DNA of 64,000 nucleotides from Hybos culiciformis (lineage: Eukaryota; Arthropoda; Insecta; Diptera; Hybotidae). Every line of letters starts with the position of its first letter. The stretch's first letter is position 1. This document shows positions 61,206 to 64,000 of this stretch, piece by piece. The translations under genes were made by a program, and so were the position numbers. Location of the stretch: contig OZ023275.1 in the NCBI GenBank assembly GCA_964007475.1, positions 24,575,052-24,639,051 on the forward strand. The letters run 5' to 3'. The notes under the pieces were generated by a model. That model was not told the origin of the DNA and did not search any database. It worked only from the letters and a program-made list of their open reading frames with translations.

Positions 61206-63302
61206 TTTTTTTTTTTTTTTCTTTTATTAAAGTTACCAAATCACTAGGTGGGATACCTTTTATACTAAAGAAGTATGGAGTTGGTAATGAGGACAGGAAA
61301 TTTAGACGGGATTAAAAAGTGGGACAGTTAGTAGGTAATCGTTTACACTTTTCTTAAAACGGCGCAAGTTGTAGATTAAGCGTCCACCAGCTGTCGGAAA
61401 CAACTTTAATGGGAGAGCATTCCACATTCTCGAGGTGCGAATTGAAAACGAATCTCCGAAGCTCGTTCTATCACATCTGGGAATTTTTACTAAATATGGG
61501 TGTGAAGTTGAAGCAGTACGTGTTTGGAGTGAAAATACTTGAAGTTGAGGAAGTAGGGCTTTTACTTCCAGGGAACACGTATCCATTCCAACAAGGTATT
61601 TATAAAAAATGGAAAGTGAACCTACATTACGAAGGTGGTTGAGTGATGTTAATAAGCTGGTGGTTTGGTGATTATTTATCAATCTAATAGCCCTTCTCTG
61701 AACTTTGTCCAGGTATTCAAGATGAGTTTTGGGAGCACCAGCCCATATATGCGAATTGTATTCTAATTTTGGTCGTATGTAGGATTTGTAAATGTTTAAG
61801 AGATCAGAGGGGGAAAAGTATTGTTTACATCTTTTTAGAAAACCAAGACATTTCGCTGCGTTTTTTGCCGTTTCGAAAATATGAATTTTCCAGCTTAAAT
61901 CGCAAGTTATTTTCGAACCTAAAATGTCAAGGCTTCCAGATTTGGCAATACTTTCTCCTTGAAAGGAAAATTGGGGATCGAAAGCTTTCTAGAAATTAGG
62001 CAGCATTGGGTTTTGGATGCGTTGAACTCAACTCTGTTGAGAAGACCCCATTGTGCAATTTTTGAAAGGTCGTGATTTATGCTACTTTGAAAGAAGTTTC
62101 GTTTCGTAGTAACAGCATTTGAGGATGCTGATTTTCTATTAATAAAATCGTAGCTTGCTACCAAATTACTGTCATCGGCGAAGCTGTGGATGGGGTTTAG
62201 AGTAGATTGCAGAAGATCATTAATGAAAATTAAACAGAGGGTTGGTGAGAGAACGCACCTTTGGGGTGCACCGGAGTTGATATTGAATATTTGTGACTGG
62301 TACCCATCCACAACAGCACGAATAGAACGGCCAGACAAAAAATTGCTGATCCAATCGACAAAGGCTGATCCAAGACCCATTGATTTCACTTTAGAAATCA
62401 GGGCCGAGTGCCACACTCGATCAAAAGCCTTAGCTATATCCAAAGCAATAACACAAGCCTCACCGGAGTTGTAAAGACTGGTGTTGAGCTTGTCGGACAA
62501 ATATGTCATTAGATCACCAGTCGATATATTCGAGCGAAAACCATATTGCTGGTCACTTAGTAGTTTATTGCTTTCAAGGTATTTTTTAACTTTATTATTA
62601 ATGAGAGATTCCATTACTTTGGAGAGAATAGAAGTAAGCGCAATAGGCCTGTAGTTTGAGGGATCGCATTTATCGCCTTTTTTTTGGAATAGGCTGAACA
62701 TACACAACTTTCCACTTGGTGGGGTAAATGCCAAGTGAATATGAAAGATAGAAAAGGTTGCGCAGAGGTTTAGCTAGAACAGAGGCAGTATGTTTAAAGA
62801 CCACAGCCGGAATACCATCGGGGCCAGTTGACTTTTTCACATTCAGATTTTTTAGAGCTTTCAAAACAGCACGCTGCCTAAAGTAAACTCTTCCAAAAGA
62901 AGAGTTTACAGTTGGCAAAACAGGTGGAACTTGAGCTGAAGCTGCGAGTGTTGAGTTTTGACTAAAAAGTTTAGCAAACAAATTAGCCTTCCCAACCGAA
63001 TCTGATATGATCCGGTCACCATCTACAGGGGGAGGAAAAGATGAAGGCGAACAAAAGTTTTGTTTTACACGTTTAGCGAAGCTCCAAAAGCTTCTGCTAT
63101 TTTTAGGAAGGTTTAATATTTCTTGACGCTTCCTCTGGGTATACAAAACCTTCTGTTGGCGACAAATTCTACTACATCTGTTCCTGACTTCGCGCCAGTG
63201 CTTCAGTGAACTTAAAGAATTGTTATGTTTATACTCACGAAAAGCATTATCCCTATCTGCTATGGCCCTTACACAGGTGTCATTGAACCACGGAATATGT
63301 AT
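61206..63302 (-). mobile_element. 5'-truncated non-LTR retrotransposon, unit 2
   Basis: Same element as at 50,554-52,625, with the same 5' truncation point and 3' poly(A). It was therefore duplicated with the unit, not inserted twice. Confidence 0.88.
61302..63300 (-). pseudogene. reverse transcriptase of a Jockey/CR1-like LINE, unit 2 (frameshifted)
   Basis: Three open pieces: about 63,300-62,670, 62,734-61,919 and 61,682-61,302. Against unit 1 there is one extra T in a T run near 62,677-62,685, which shifts the frame inside the RT region after VVYVQPIPKK, and a 7-bp deletion near 61,985. The C-terminal 31 bp missing in unit 1 are kept here. FADD is present, but PQGC is changed to PQRC, which is unusual for a working RT. 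Non-functional as it stands. Confidence 0.85.
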
Positions 63303-64000
63303 GAAGATATTAAATTAATTATTATACATTTCTGCATAATAATGTTTATAAACACCTATTTTAGAACTCTAATTAATTTGAAAAGAAGTAATTTTAAGAT
63401 AATAGCAACAGAACAGACAATAAGACGCCACTGTAAAACAAAAAAACACAAGAGCTGTCATGGGACACCCGATTGGAACGTAGTTCCTTTGCGTATATAT
63501 AAGTAATTTTCATTTTAAATCAATTCAAATTGAGTTTTTATTTCCAATTAATCCAAATTGAATAATTGCATCATTGGCACCTAAAAATATAAGATTTGTA
63601 ATAGAATAGACTAAATTAAAATATCCATAATCGAAAAAAAATTAGTTTAATACTGATTGAGATATAAAAAATTAAACAAAAATTATACAAGATTTGTATT
63701 TACATTGAAATTAGTATGAAAATCTAATTTTTATTTGAACTTTAAAATATTAGTTAATAATAAAAAAATAATATTTTCTAAATATTTTATTAATATTTTA
63801 TAAAATCAAATAAAATTTAAATTTATCAATTTTCATACAAAGTTCAATAAAAACACAATACCCGTAGCGTGACGTCTGATAGATGTGAAACATCGGAATT
63901 ATTTCGTATAGATAATATTGATAGATAAATTTGATAGAATTTTTGATTTTTATTTTATAAATTTGATTGAATGTGTAGGTACTATTCTTTTTGTTTTATT
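63303..64000. other. LINE flank, 440-bp unmatched segment and start of repeated spacer
   Basis: To 63,483 it matches unit 1 (to 52,806). 63,484-63,925 has no counterpart in unit 1. From 63,926 to the end it matches 52,807 onward. No gene is seen. Confidence 0.5.

Larger units (their letters stand above)
53899..64000. repeat. large tandem duplication, unit 2 (runs past the window end)
   Basis: Second copy of the unit at 44,838. Compared with unit 1 it has an extra hAT element (54,269-54,965), an extra 889-bp element (57,233-58,121) and about 440 bp with no counterpart at 63,484-63,925. It then repeats the start of the unit-1 spacer to the window end. Unit 1 lacks 31 bp in its LINE that unit 2 keeps. 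Confidence 0.92.

Overview
This is a strongly AT-rich stretch of nuclear DNA from an animal, almost certainly an insect. The signs are spliced genes with GT-AG introns, a ZAD-type C2H2 zinc-finger gene (a class largely confined to arthropods), a four-transmembrane gene that looks like the insect Pasiflora family, pol III tRNA genes, and many short non-autonomous hAT, Tigger/pogo, Harbinger-like and non-LTR elements. The species cannot be fixed from the sequence; a fly or midge is plausible.

Left part (1-24,300). After about 8 kb of gene-poor DNA there is an intact tRNA-Glu(UUC) and, 46 bp away on the same strand, a degenerate tRNA-Asp(GUC). A five-exon, 255-residue four-TM gene occurs twice in the same orientation (10,052-11,864 and 16,566-18,370, minus strand). 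Between the copies lie the last two exons, on the plus strand, of a PGRMC/MSBP-type membrane steroid-binding protein whose cytochrome-b5 part must lie further upstream, so copy 1 probably sits antisense in one of its introns. A ZAD zinc-finger gene (19,425-20,590, minus) has an in-frame TAA inside its fourth finger. At 22,865-23,224 (minus) is the C-terminal part of a Fanzor (eukaryotic TnpB-like) nuclease, followed by a cluster of small hairpins.

Middle (24,300-44,800). No host gene is recognisable. It holds hAT elements with exact 8-bp target duplications (24,844; 29,909; 39,511), a Tigger/pogo relic (37,715), and elements nested inside the 39,511 element.

Right part (44,838-64,000). A tandem duplication of about 9-10 kb: unit 1 at 44,838-53,898 and unit 2 from 53,899 to beyond the window end. 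Each unit carries a three-exon, 147-residue four-TM gene (minus), a hAT-in-hAT composite and a 5'-truncated non-LTR retrotransposon (minus). Unit 2 has additional insertions: a 697-bp hAT element, and an 889-bp element placed just upstream of its four-TM gene. The two 147-residue genes differ at ten coding bases, all amino-acid changing and mostly in or next to the two predicted extracellular loops, while the intron between exons A and B differs at one base. The 255-residue pair shows the opposite pattern: exons nearly identical, introns more diverged.

The annotated genes do not form a shared pathway. The most interesting items are the Fanzor fragment with its hairpin cluster, the two duplicated membrane-protein pairs with opposite evolutionary patterns, and the transposon differences between the tandem units, which could also reflect two haplotypes assembled end to end.
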